Shown here in pieces: positions 50,128 through 57,489 of a DNA stretch of 64,000 nt. Numbering within the stretch: position 1 is the stretch's first letter; the number at the start of each line of letters is the position of its first letter. Both the position numbers and the translations under genes were made by a program. This DNA comes from Streptomyces sp. NBRC 109706 (GTDB lineage: Bacteria; Actinomycetota; Actinomycetes; Streptomycetales; Streptomycetaceae), in contig NZ_BBOM01000013.1 of NCBI RefSeq assembly GCF_000974485.1, positions 124,001-188,000 on the forward strand. Direction: 5' to 3'. The notes under the pieces were generated by a model. That model was given only the letters and a program-made list of their open reading frames with translations, was not told where the DNA came from and did not search any database.

Positions 50128-50559
50128 ATGTCTTCGAACCTGGCCCTGCGGGTCACCCTGCTGGCCACCACCTACGACAACCACGTTCTGATGGTGCGCG
50201 ACGGCGACGCCTGGGCCCTGCCGGGAGGCACCGTGCCTGCCGGGGAGTGCCCGGTGCGGGCCGCGCAGCGGATCGCCCTCGAGCGGACGGGGTACTTCCA
50301 GCGGCTCGACCACGCGCTCGCCGTGAGCCTGGAGACCGACGCCGACGGCGAGTTGACCGGCGTGGAGTATCTGCTCGACGGCGGGCAGACGGGGACCGTG
50401 CCCACCGAGCCGGGTGCGCTTCGCGAGTCCGCGCGGTGGCGGCCGATGGACGAGCTGCTGGAGTCGCGGCCGGCGGTGCAGCACGCGTTGCTGGCGCTGG
50501 CGCGCGGGGAGCGCGTTCCGGTGTTGGTCAACGGCGAGCAGCCGACCGTCGCCGACTGA
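50128..50559 (+). CDS. Nudix-fold protein with degenerate Nudix box
   Basis: A 143-residue protein. N-terminal strand LRVTLLATTYDNHVLMVRDG and ALPGGTVPAGE fit the Nudix fold. The box reads G-x5-E (GTVPAGE) then x7-RIALERTGY where the canonical form is REUxEExGU, so two catalytic acidic positions are Ile and Arg. Hydrolase activity is doubtful; a ligand-sensing or regulatory role is possible. GGAG nine bases before the ATG. Heads a run of four overlapping or adjacent genes. Confidence 0.75.
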   Translation: MSSNLALRVTLLATTYDNHVLMVRDGDAWALPGGTVPAGECPVRAAQRIALERTGYFQRLDHALAVSLETDADGELTGVEYLLDGGQTGTVPTEPGALRESARWRPMDELLESRPAVQHALLALARGERVPVLVNGEQPTVAD

Positions 50560-50576
50560 ACGGACGGTGACCGGAG

Positions 50577-50741
50577 ATGTCCGAATCGCAGGAGCAGGAC
50601 GACGAGACCGAGAGCCCGGAGCCGGCGGAGCCGGACGAGGCCGAACAGGACGACGGACACGACACGTTGCGGCGGCGGCTCCGCGAGGTCAACGCGCGGA
50701 GCGAGCGCAACTTCCAGATGAGGGGAGGCCAGTTGTGGTGA
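50577..50741 (+). CDS. Small acidic protein
   Basis: A 54-residue frame with GGAG directly before the ATG (CCGGAG ATG), very acidic for 30 residues (SESQEQDDETESPEPAEPDE) then basic (LRRRLREVNARSERNFQMRG). It ends in TGA overlapping the next gene's start region. No family recognised; polarity and coupling support it as a real small gene. Possibly a protein-binding adaptor. Confidence 0.55.
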   Translation: MSESQEQDDETESPEPAEPDEAEQDDGHDTLRRRLREVNARSERNFQMRGGQLW

Positions 50742-50977
50742 CGCGGCGAAGCTACCGGTTCCGGCAGTACACGTTGAAGCCCGACGAACGGGCGGACGCC
50801 GAGCCGACGTTGTTCGTCATGGAGTGCGTCAGCTGCGGGTTCTCGGGGGCGAAGGGTGAGGACGCGGAGGACGGCAGCGAATGGGCCGTCGCACATGTCA
50901 AGCACCACCCGGACCATCTCTCCTACCGCGAACACATCACCCGCTCCTACCAGTTCGAGCCGGGTGAGTGGCAGTGA
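50735..50977 (+). CDS. Small CxxC protein
   Basis: An 80-residue protein with GGAGG six bases before GTG 50735. The core FVMECVSCGFSGAKGED has a CxxC pair that may bind zinc, followed by HVKHHPDHLSYREHI with several His. Resembles small actinobacterial proteins often found near DUF397 genes (possibly DUF7848; recalled, not checked). Coupled to the next gene (GTGA). Confidence 0.72.
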   Translation: MVTRRSYRFRQYTLKPDERADAEPTLFVMECVSCGFSGAKGEDAEDGSEWAVAHVKHHPDHLSYREHITRSYQFEPGEWQ

Positions 50978-51378
50978 ACGAGTGGGAGCGGCCGCCGGCG
51001 AGGTCGCCGATCATACGGAGCGCGGACTGGGTGCTGAGCGAGGAACGCGGGGCGGGCGCGCCGCGGGCGATCTATGGCGCGGAGTGCATGACCTGCGGCG
51101 ACCGTTCGACGCTCGCCGACGACGACGCGCAGCCGGTGGCCGTCTGGTGCATCTTCCACACCCAACAGGACCCGCATCACGACCTGTTCCTCGTCCGGGC
51201 CGAGAAGCACTGGCGGGTGCACCCGCGCGAGCACGAGGACGAGACCGAGGACGGCGAGGGCGGCAGGCCGGCGTCGCATCCGATCGTGGCCTTCTTCGAC
51301 CGGGCCTTCGGCCCGTCCTTCGTCGGGCTGATGTGCCTGCTCACCGCGCTCTCCGGCTATCTCCTGGCCCTCAACTGA
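50974..51378 (+). CDS. Membrane-anchored paralogue of the CxxC protein
   Basis: A 134-residue protein, GTG 50974 overlapping the previous stop. Residues 1-70 match the small CxxC protein in order (RSADWVLSEERG, YGAECMTCGDRS with CxxC about 40, VWCIFHTQQDPHHDLF). A Glu/Asp-rich linker leads to a C-terminal helix (FVGLMCLLTALSGYLLAL) that would anchor it in the membrane. So one soluble and one membrane copy of the same domain are encoded in tandem. Confidence 0.75.
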   Translation: MNEWERPPARSPIIRSADWVLSEERGAGAPRAIYGAECMTCGDRSTLADDDAQPVAVWCIFHTQQDPHHDLFLVRAEKHWRVHPREHEDETEDGEGGRPASHPIVAFFDRAFGPSFVGLMCLLTALSGYLLALN

Positions 51379-51415
51379 CCCCCCCATCCCCCCCACCACC
51401 TAGGACACGGAGTTC

Positions 51416-51877
51416 ATGCCCCACACCACCATCGTCAGTTCGCCGCTGCCGATAACGTTCGCCGTCCTCGCCCTCGTCCCCCGGAGCGGGCAGGTGCTGA
51501 TGGTGCGGCGCCAGGGGCGGGACGGGTGGACCCTCCCGGCGGGGAGGGTCCTTCCCGGGCGCTGCCTGATCCTGACCGCCCGCGAGACCCTGCTGCGCGG
51601 CACCGGCTATGACCGTGCGGTCAGCGAGACGCTGGCCGTCAGCATGGACACCGACGACAGCGGCACACTCACCTCGTTCTCCTATGTGTTGGACGGCGGG
51701 TCCACCCCCGAACTGCCGCGCTATCCGAGGCGGCTGCCGGAGGGCGCGGCCTGGCTTCCGTTACGGGAGTTGGGCGAGCCGCCGGCCCTCGTCCAGCAGG
51801 CCATCGTCGCCAGCGCCCAGGGGCGCAGGCTGCCGCTGCTGGTCAACGCCACCCGTCCGAACGCCGCGTTCAGCTGA
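51416..51877 (+). CDS. Second Nudix-fold protein, box further degraded
   Basis: A 153-residue paralogue of the protein at 50128. TFAVLALVPRSGQVLMVRRQGRDGWTLPAGRVLPG fits the N-terminal Nudix strand and loop, but the box Glu is Arg (GRVLPGR) and the second half reads TARETLLRGTGY, not REUxEExGU. Both share the tail LLVNATRPNA/VLVNGEQPTV. Loss of catalytic residues in both copies suggests a conserved non-catalytic role. GGAG precedes the ATG. Confidence 0.72.
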   Translation: MPHTTIVSSPLPITFAVLALVPRSGQVLMVRRQGRDGWTLPAGRVLPGRCLILTARETLLRGTGYDRAVSETLAVSMDTDDSGTLTSFSYVLDGGSTPELPRYPRRLPEGAAWLPLRELGEPPALVQQAIVASAQGRRLPLLVNATRPNAAFS

Positions 51878-52026
51878 CAAGCGGGACCTCGGGCTCTGGC
51901 GACGGAGGTGGGGGTGGTGCTTAACTCGGGCCGGCGGAACCGGCGTTGACCGTTCTACGCGCGTATCGCTCGCGCACTGCCGGGTCCGCCGCGTCCCCGT
52001 TCACCACCCCACACCGCCTCGGAGGC

Positions 52027-52743
52027 ATGGTGAGACTCCTCTCTCCCGTCCGCATATCGCTCGGCATCATGCTGGCCACCGTGCTGGCCTTCCTGCTCGC
52101 GCCCGCCAGCCAGGCGCAGCAGCCCGCAGCGCCGTCGGAGTCGACCGTCCAGCCGCTCGCCAGCGGCACCATCAACATGTACCCGCCGATCCAGGGGGCC
52201 TCGACCTGGGACCGGTTCGGTCTGACCCCGCCGTCCTCGCACCACCGGGTGTTCTACAACTGGGGCTATCTGAACGACTGGTCGGTCGACATCTACCGCA
52301 ACCCGGGCGGCACCGTCGTCTCCCCGTTCGGCACCACCACGTCCACCGGCCAGCCGGTGAACGTCCGCGTCGTGACCGTCGCGGCCGGCTGCGCCACGGG
52401 GAACCTGGCCGACGGCGGCTACCGGATCGGCCTTGAGGCCACCAACGCCAACACCGGCGAGGTCATCGCGCGCGCCGATGTGATGCATGTCGCCAACAAG
52501 CCGTCCAACATCACCGTCGGCGCCACCGTCGGCCCCTGGACCAAGCTCGGCGAGACCGGACGGTTCCGCTACTCCTCCTGCTACCAGGTCAACGGTGACA
52601 GTGGCGCGCATATCCACCTGGAGGTCATCAACCGGACCCGCTACTCCTGCTACATCAGCCGCGGGGCCAACTCCGCACTGACCGACCTGACCGTCATCGG
52701 CCGCACCGGCACCCAGAACTCCGGCCCCCAGCAGGCCTGCTGA
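52027..52743 (+). CDS. Secreted M23-like protein
   Basis: A 238-residue exported protein. Signal peptide about 1-30 (RISLGIMLATVLAFLLAPASQA). The C-terminal SGAHIHLEVIN is the HxH motif of M23 endopeptidases, and NWGYLNDWSVDIY supplies the Asp, but the usual first His of the site (HxGxD) is not seen; DWSVD stands in its place. Cys residues in pairs (GCAT, SSCY, SCYIS, QQAC) suggest disulphides. May be a weak or inactive endopeptidase, or a variant. Start ATG 52027, or GTG 52030 with better spacing to GGAGG. Confidence 0.65.
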   Translation: MVRLLSPVRISLGIMLATVLAFLLAPASQAQQPAAPSESTVQPLASGTINMYPPIQGASTWDRFGLTPPSSHHRVFYNWGYLNDWSVDIYRNPGGTVVSPFGTTTSTGQPVNVRVVTVAAGCATGNLADGGYRIGLEATNANTGEVIARADVMHVANKPSNITVGATVGPWTKLGETGRFRYSSCYQVNGDSGAHIHLEVINRTRYSCYISRGANSALTDLTVIGRTGTQNSGPQQAC

Positions 52744-52821
52744 CCCACCACGGCACAAGACCCCACACCACACGGGCGGCGCCCCCCGATCACCTGACGG
52801 GGACGCCGCCAGCGGCAACGC

Positions 52822-52866
52822 CGCGAGGGCAGTGCTCCCCTTGAGTCGGGGAGCACCGCCCTCGCG
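52822..52866. terminator. Bidirectional terminator, groEL / M23-like gene
   Basis: CGCGAGGGCAGTGCTCCCC and GGGGAGCACCGCCCTCGCG pair along 19 bases with one mismatch around the seven-base loop TTGAGTC. It lies 26 bases from the groEL stop. Confidence 0.92.
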
Positions 52867-52892
52867 TTGACGCGGTGAGGAGTCGGCAGGAC

Positions 52893-54521
52893 TCAGAAGT
52901 CCATGCCGCCGCCCATGCCGCCGGCGGCCGGGTCGGCGCCGGCGGCGGCCTTCTCCGGCTTGTCGGCGATGACGGCCTCGGTGGTGAGGAAGAGCGCCGC
53001 GATGGAGGCGGCGTTCTGCAGCGCCGAGCGCGTGACCTTGGTCGGGTCCGGGATACCGGCCGCCAGCAGGTCGACGTACTCGCCGGTGGCGGCGTTCAGG
53101 CCCCAACCCGGGGTCAGGTTGCGGACCTTCTCCACCACGACGCCGCCCTCAAGGCCGGCGTTGACGGCGATCTGCTTCAGCGGGGCCTCCAGAGCCAGCT
53201 TGACGGCGGCGGCACCCGTGGCCTCGTCGCCCTCCAGCTCCAGCTTCTCCAGCGCCGAGGCGGCCTGCAGCAGGGCCACGCCACCACCGGCGACGATGCC
53301 CTCCTCCACGGCGGCCTTCGCGTTGCGCACCGCGTCCTCGATGCGGTGCTTGCGCTCCTTCAGCTCCACCTCGGTGGCGGCACCGGCCTTGATGACGGCC
53401 ACGCCGCCGGCCAGCTTCGCAAGGCGCTCCTGGAGCTTCTCGCGGTCGTAGTCCGAGTCGGAGTTCTCGATCTCGGCGCGGATCTGGTTGACCCGACCCT
53501 GCACCTGGTCGCTGTCGCCCGAGCCGTCGACGATGGTGGTCTCGTCCTTGGTGATGACCACCTTGCGGGCGCGGCCCAGCAGGTCGAGGGTGGCGGACTC
53601 CAGCTTGAGGCCGACCTCCTCGGAGATGACCTGGCCACCGGTGAGGATGGCGATGTCACCGAGCATGGCCTTGCGGCGGTCACCGAAGCCGGGGGCCTTG
53701 ACGGCGACCGACTTGAAGGTGCCCCGGATCTTGTTGACGACCAGGGTGGACAGCGCCTCGCCCTCGACGTCCTCCGCGATGATCAGCAGCGGCTTGCCGG
53801 ACTGCATGACCTTCTCCAGCAGCGGAAGGAGGTCCTTCACGTTGCTGATCTTGGAGTTGACGATCAGGATGTAGGGGTCTTCCAGCTCCGCCTCCATCCG
53901 CTCCATGTCGGTGGCGAAGTAGGCCGAGATGTAGCCCTTGTCGAAGCGCATACCCTCGGTCAGCTCAAGCTCAAGGCCGAAGGTCTGCGACTCCTCGACC
54001 GTGATGACGCCTTCCTTGCCGACCTTGTCCATGGCCTCGGCGATCAGCTCACCGATCTGCGGGTCGCCGGCGGAGATGGACGCGGTGGAGGCGATCTGCT
54101 CCTTGGTCTCAACCTCCTTGGCCTGGCTCAGCAGGGCCTCGGAGACCTCCTCCACGGCGGCCTCGATACCGCGCTTCAGCGCCATCGGGTTCGCACCGGC
54201 GGCCACGTTGCGCAGGCCCTCACGGACCAGCGCCTGGGCCAGAACGGTCGCCGTGGTCGTACCGTCGCCGGCCACGTCGTCCGTCTTCTTGGCGACCTCC
54301 TTGACCAGCTCGGCGCCGATCTTCTCGTAGGAGTCCTCCAGCTCGATCTCCTTGGCGATGGACACACCATCGTTGGTGATCGTCGGGGCGCCCCACTTCT
54401 TCTCCAGGACAACGTTGCGGCCCTTGGGGCCCAGCGTGACCTTGACGGCGTCGGCGAGCTGGTTCATCCCGCGCTCAAGGCCGCGCCGCGCCTCCTCGTC
54501 GAACGCGATGATCTTGGCCAT
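52893..54521 (-). CDS. groL: 60-kDa chaperonin GroEL
   Basis: ATP-dependent folding chaperonin, 542 residues. KVTLGPKGRNVVLEK, GDGTTTATVLAQAL (catalytic Asp), VKAPGFGDRRKAML and the C-terminal GGMGGGMDF are diagnostic. No groES gene is adjacent, so this is the solitary groEL2 type. Two CIRCE half-sites and more lie upstream, so HrcA control is expected. Confidence 0.99.
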   Translation of the reverse strand: MAKIIAFDEEARRGLERGMNQLADAVKVTLGPKGRNVVLEKKWGAPTITNDGVSIAKEIELEDSYEKIGAELVKEVAKKTDDVAGDGTTTATVLAQALVREGLRNVAAGANPMALKRGIEAAVEEVSEALLSQAKEVETKEQIASTASISAGDPQIGELIAEAMDKVGKEGVITVEESQTFGLELELTEGMRFDKGYISAYFATDMERMEAELEDPYILIVNSKISNVKDLLPLLEKVMQSGKPLLIIAEDVEGEALSTLVVNKIRGTFKSVAVKAPGFGDRRKAMLGDIAILTGGQVISEEVGLKLESATLDLLGRARKVVITKDETTIVDGSGDSDQVQGRVNQIRAEIENSDSDYDREKLQERLAKLAGGVAVIKAGAATEVELKERKHRIEDAVRNAKAAVEEGIVAGGGVALLQAASALEKLELEGDEATGAAAVKLALEAPLKQIAVNAGLEGGVVVEKVRNLTPGWGLNAATGEYVDLLAAGIPDPTKVTRSALQNAASIAALFLTTEAVIADKPEKAAAGADPAAGGMGGGMDF

Positions 54522-54662
54522 GTGAAGGGGTCCTCCCAGAACAGGGGTGGATTACTCCGGACCGCGCTGGCGCCCGCGACGGACGGCCCCTGGGGGATGG
54601 TTCCTTACCCCACCCACCCGAAGACCTCACCGAACCGGTCCTTGCTGTCACTCTCACCCGTA

Positions 54663-54706
54663 GAGTGCTAACGCCATGATTAGCACTCGGAGGGGGAGAG
54701 TGCAAG
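54663..54706 (-). promoter_or_regulatory. CIRCE operator with an additional half-site
   Basis: TTAGCACTC (54680-54688), nine bases, GAGTGCAAG (54698-54706) is the HrcA-binding CIRCE element with two mismatches in one arm. A further perfect arm GAGTGCTAA (54663-54671) lies eight bases from the first. Located 140-185 bases before the groEL start. Confidence 0.92.
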
Positions 54707-54790
54707 CGGGTCGGCCGCTAGGCCGGCCCGCGCGCACGATTTGGGGGCACCTCCCGGACGACGTGACGACGAGGCCCCGCACATGATGAG

Positions 54791-54815
54791 GCCCGCACCC
54801 TGGACGGGTGCGGGC
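54791..54815 (-). terminator. Terminator of cspA
   Basis: Perfect 10-base-pair stem GCCCGCACCC / GGGTGCGGGC with loop TGGAC, 32 bases after the cspA stop and between it and the groEL promoter. Confidence 0.9.
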
Positions 54816-54846
54816 CTGCGGTAAGGCTGCGGAAACGTTCGGCGGT

Positions 54847-55050
54847 TCAGGCAGTCACCCGGACCATGTCGGCCTGTGGACCCTTCTGCCCCTGAGAGAT
54901 CTCGAACTCGACCCGCTGCCCCTCTTCCAGGGTGCGGTAGCCGTCCATCTGAATCGCGCTGTAGTGGACGAACACATCCGCACCACCGTCTACCGCGATG
55001 AAGCCGTAGCCCTTCTCCGCGTTGAACCACTTGACGGTGCCCTGAGCCAT
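54847..55050 (-). CDS. cspA: Cold shock protein (CspA family)
   Basis: A 67-residue single-domain RNA chaperone. GTVKWFNAEKGYGFI and DVFVHYSAI carry the RNP motifs; the C-terminus QGQKGPQADMVRVTA is standard. Preceded by an unusually A+T-rich leader region and followed by a strong terminator, so it is a monocistronic gene. Cold-shock genes often carry long leaders; one of about 200 bases is possible here. Confidence 0.97.
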   Translation of the reverse strand: MAQGTVKWFNAEKGYGFIAVDGGADVFVHYSAIQMDGYRTLEEGQRVEFEISQGQKGPQADMVRVTA

Positions 55051-55423
55051 TCCTTACTCCCCATTTTGCCGGCCTTTTCACGAGCCCACACCTCGCGGAC
55101 CCGGGTCAGACCTCTCAGACTCCACCCCCGGGCGGTGTGGGGGTGTGCGCCGGAACGTTCGACCGCCGCTGAATGTATCTGGACGGACGCCCAGTGCAAC
55201 AGGCCATTCGACAGAGATTTCTCGCGCCACCAGAACGGGCAAATACCGCGAAAGCGCAGGTAGTTGAGCATTTCGGAGGGGGTTTTTCTGGCCAACCAGA
55301 CAATTGGTGCATGAATTTCCGGCACATAATTTGCGCGCGGGTCGCGCATTCATATGCGAGTGGCACGTTTTCGCCATCGGAAGGGGCGCGGGCCCCTGCC
55401 ACTTTAGCGCCAGCGCGCACGCC
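55051..55423 (-). promoter_or_regulatory. A+T-rich leader and promoter region of cspA
   Basis: About 370 bases without a credible gene. The stretch 55240-55345 is the most A+T-rich in the neighbourhood (for example GCATGAATTTCC and CACATAATTTGC on the plus strand). Probably holds the cspA promoter and 5' leader; short open frames in it have no codon bias. I could not identify a single -35/-10 pair with confidence. Confidence 0.45.
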
Positions 55424-55455
55424 TCCGCCCCGCGACCTGCAGGTCGCGGGGCGGA
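55424..55455. terminator. 32-base perfect palindrome, terminator after cysO
   Basis: TCCGCCCCGCGACC, TGCA, GGTCGCGGGGCGGA: complete self-complementarity, 25 bases after the cysO stop. It separates cysO-thrC from cspA. Confidence 0.9.
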
Positions 55456-55480
55456 AAAGGGACCCTGGCGCGGCCGGCCG

Positions 55481-55756
55481 TCAGCCGCCGGCCACCGCCG
55501 GGATGATGGAGACGCCGGCGCCGTCCGGGGTCGGCGTGGCCAGGCCCTCGGTGAAGCGGACGTCGTCATCGTTCACATAGACGTTCACGAAGCGCCGCAG
55601 CTTGCCCTCGTCGTCCAGGACCCGGCCGGCGATGCCCTGGTGGTTGCGGTCCAGGTCGGCCAGCACCTCGCTGAGCGTGCCGCCCTCGGCGGTGACCTCG
55701 GATCGGCCATCGGTGTAGGTGCGCAGAATGGTGGGGATGCGAACGGTGACGCTCAC
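55481..55756 (-). CDS. cysO: CysO-type MoaD/ThiS sulfur-carrier protein
   Basis: A 91-residue ubiquitin-fold sulfur carrier ending in the diagnostic AVAGG, where the terminal Gly is converted to a thiocarboxylate. Residues VTVRIPTILRTYTDG, GRVLDDEGKLRRFVNVYVNDDDVRFTEGLAT and VSIIPAVAGG closely follow mycobacterial CysO, which donates sulfur to a PLP enzyme (CysM) for cysteine. Here the ATG overlaps the thrC stop (ATGA) instead of lying beside cysM and mec. The shared transcript suggests the partner enzyme is the ThrC-like protein. Confidence 0.92.
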   Translation of the reverse strand: MSVTVRIPTILRTYTDGRSEVTAEGGTLSEVLADLDRNHQGIAGRVLDDEGKLRRFVNVYVNDDDVRFTEGLATPTPDGAGVSIIPAVAGG

Positions 55757-57054
55757 GCCAGGCCAGCCTCTCGGAACGAGTCCAGGTTCGGACGGATGGT
55801 CGCGGACGGGCCGGTGGTCGATGCCACCGCGTCCAGGGTCTTCAGGCCGTCGCCGGTGTTCAGGACGACGGTGGTGGCCGCCGGGTCGAGCAGTCCCGCG
55901 GCGAGCAGCTTGCGGGTCACGCCGACCGTGACGCCGCCCGCGGTCTCGGCGAAGATGCCCTCGGTCCTGGCCAGCAGCTTGATGGCGGCGACGATCTGCT
56001 CGTCGTCCACGTCCTCGACCGCGCCGCCGGTGCGCCTGGCGATGTCCAGCACATAGGGGCCGTCCGCCGGGTTGCCGATGGCCAGGGACTTGGCGATGGT
56101 GTCCGGCTTCACGGGGCGGACCACGTCATGGCCGTCCTTGAAGGCGCGGGCGACCGGGGAGCAGCCCTCGGCCTGGGCGCCGAAGATCTTGTAGGGGCGG
56201 TCCTCGACCAGGCCGAGCTTGATCAGCTCCTTCAACCCCTTGTCGATCTTGGTCAGTTGTGAACCGGAAGCGATCGGGATCACCAGCTGGTCGGGCAGTT
56301 TCCAACCCAGCTGTTCACAGATCTCGTAGGCGAGCGTCTTGGAACCCTCGGCGTAGTAGGGCCGCAGGTTCACGTTGACAAAGCCCCAGCCCTCGCCGAT
56401 CGGATCGCCGATCAGCTCGCTGCAGAACCGGTTGACGTCGTCGTAGGTGCCCTCGATGGCGACCAGTTCGCCGCCGTAGACGGCGGCCATCACGACCTTG
56501 CCCTGTTCCAGGTCGTGCGGGATGAACACGCAGGACCGCAGGCCGGCCCTGGCGGCCGCCGCGCCCACGGCGCCGGCGAGGTTGCCGGTGGACGAGCAGG
56601 AGAGGGTGGTGAACCCGAAGGCGCGCGCCGCCTCGACGGCGTTCGCCACCACCCGGTCCTTGAACGAGTGCGTGGGGTTGCCGGAGTCGTCCTTGATGTG
56701 GAGACCACCGGTGACGCCCAGCTCGGCGGCCAGCCGGTCGGCGCGGACCAGCGGGGTGCAGCCCGGGTTGAGGTTGGGCTTCTCGGCCACATCGGCCGGC
56801 ACCGGAAGGAGCGGCGCATAGCGCCAGATGCTGTTGGGGCCGGCCTCGATGGTGCGGCGCAGCGCCTCGGGATCGCCGCCGGGCAGGTCGTAGGCGACCT
56901 CCAGCGGCCCGAAACAGGAGGCACAGGCGAAGATCGGGCCGAGCGGGAAGCGTTCGCCGCACTCGCGACAGGAGAGCGCGGAGGCCGGACCGAGGTCGAC
57001 GGCGGCGGGGGTTTCGGCGGACTCGTCGGCGTTGGCCGAGGTGAGCACAGACAT
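55753..57054 (-). CDS. thrC: Threonine synthase-like PLP enzyme with zinc-ribbon N-terminus
   Basis: A 433-residue fold-type II PLP enzyme annotated as threonine synthase, which converts O-phosphohomoserine to threonine. A zinc-ribbon-like CRECG...CASC (Cys29, 32, 44, 47) precedes the domain. PLP Lys132 is in PTHSFKDR; SCSSTGNLAGAV binds the phosphate, and NTGDGLK is near the end. No hom or thrB gene is nearby. The gene is controlled by a SAM riboswitch and coupled to cysO, neither expected for threonine synthesis; use of a protein-bound sulfur donor to make homocysteine is a real alternative. Confidence 0.85.
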   Translation of the reverse strand: MSVLTSANADESAETPAAVDLGPASALSCRECGERFPLGPIFACASCFGPLEVAYDLPGGDPEALRRTIEAGPNSIWRYAPLLPVPADVAEKPNLNPGCTPLVRADRLAAELGVTGGLHIKDDSGNPTHSFKDRVVANAVEAARAFGFTTLSCSSTGNLAGAVGAAAARAGLRSCVFIPHDLEQGKVVMAAVYGGELVAIEGTYDDVNRFCSELIGDPIGEGWGFVNVNLRPYYAEGSKTLAYEICEQLGWKLPDQLVIPIASGSQLTKIDKGLKELIKLGLVEDRPYKIFGAQAEGCSPVARAFKDGHDVVRPVKPDTIAKSLAIGNPADGPYVLDIARRTGGAVEDVDDEQIVAAIKLLARTEGIFAETAGGVTVGVTRKLLAAGLLDPAATTVVLNTGDGLKTLDAVASTTGPSATIRPNLDSFREAGLA

Positions 57055-57071
57055 GGGTACGAGGCCCTTCT

Positions 57072-57210
57072 CCTCATCTTCCCCGTGGCGGCTCTCGCCA
57101 CAGGACGGAATTGGCACCTGCCCCACCGGAGAGCCTCGTGCCGTCACGAGATCCGGTGGAAGGGTTGCCGGGGCTTCAACGGGCCGTTCCCTCTGCCCCT
57201 CTGGATGAGC
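57072..57210 (-). ncRNA. SAM-I (S-box) riboswitch upstream of thrC
   Basis: On the minus strand, GCTCATCCAGAGGGGCAGAGGGA opens the element (57210 onward; partial quote), followed by TGAAGCCCCGGCAACC, a long P3 stem, GGTGCCAATTCCGTCC and closing GATGAG (57077-57072) that pairs with the first CTCATC to form P1. These are the core conserved S-box segments. P1 abuts GGAGAAGGG, the likely ribosome-binding site 9 bases before the thrC start, so ligand binding would act on translation initiation. From 57211 to 57489 the rest of the gap holds the promoter and ACAACCG repeats. Confidence 0.93.
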
Positions 57211-57211
57211 G

Positions 57212-57240
57212 GTATTCGGTTGTCGATGTGCGGTTGTCAG
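57212..57240 (-). promoter_or_regulatory. thrC-cysO promoter candidate
   Basis: CTGACA (57240-57235), 17-base spacer, GAATAC (57217-57212), placing the start at the first bases of the riboswitch. The motif GACAACCG recurs around it at 57217, 57231 and 57256. Confidence 0.5.
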
Positions 57241-57489
57241 TATGCGCCTGCCATACGGTTGTCGATATATCGCTGTCAGCGCGATCCCGATATGCGGAGG
57301 ACACCTGCACTGTTCGAGACTGTAACGGACAGCCCGCACAATGGCTCGGGCCGTCCGCTCCGCGAGACGACCCGAGCAGGTGGCCAGAAAACCCGGCGGC
57401 AGCGGGTTGGGTCACCTCAGGAAGGGGCAGACGGGGCAGACGCGGCCATGCAGATGTAAATGTGGCTGAATCGAACAGGAGCGACATTC

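Noticed and set aside
54990..55349. A 119-codon minus-strand frame overlapping cspA's leader
   Set aside because: No ribosome site, codon bias or family; the region looks like leader/promoter DNA.
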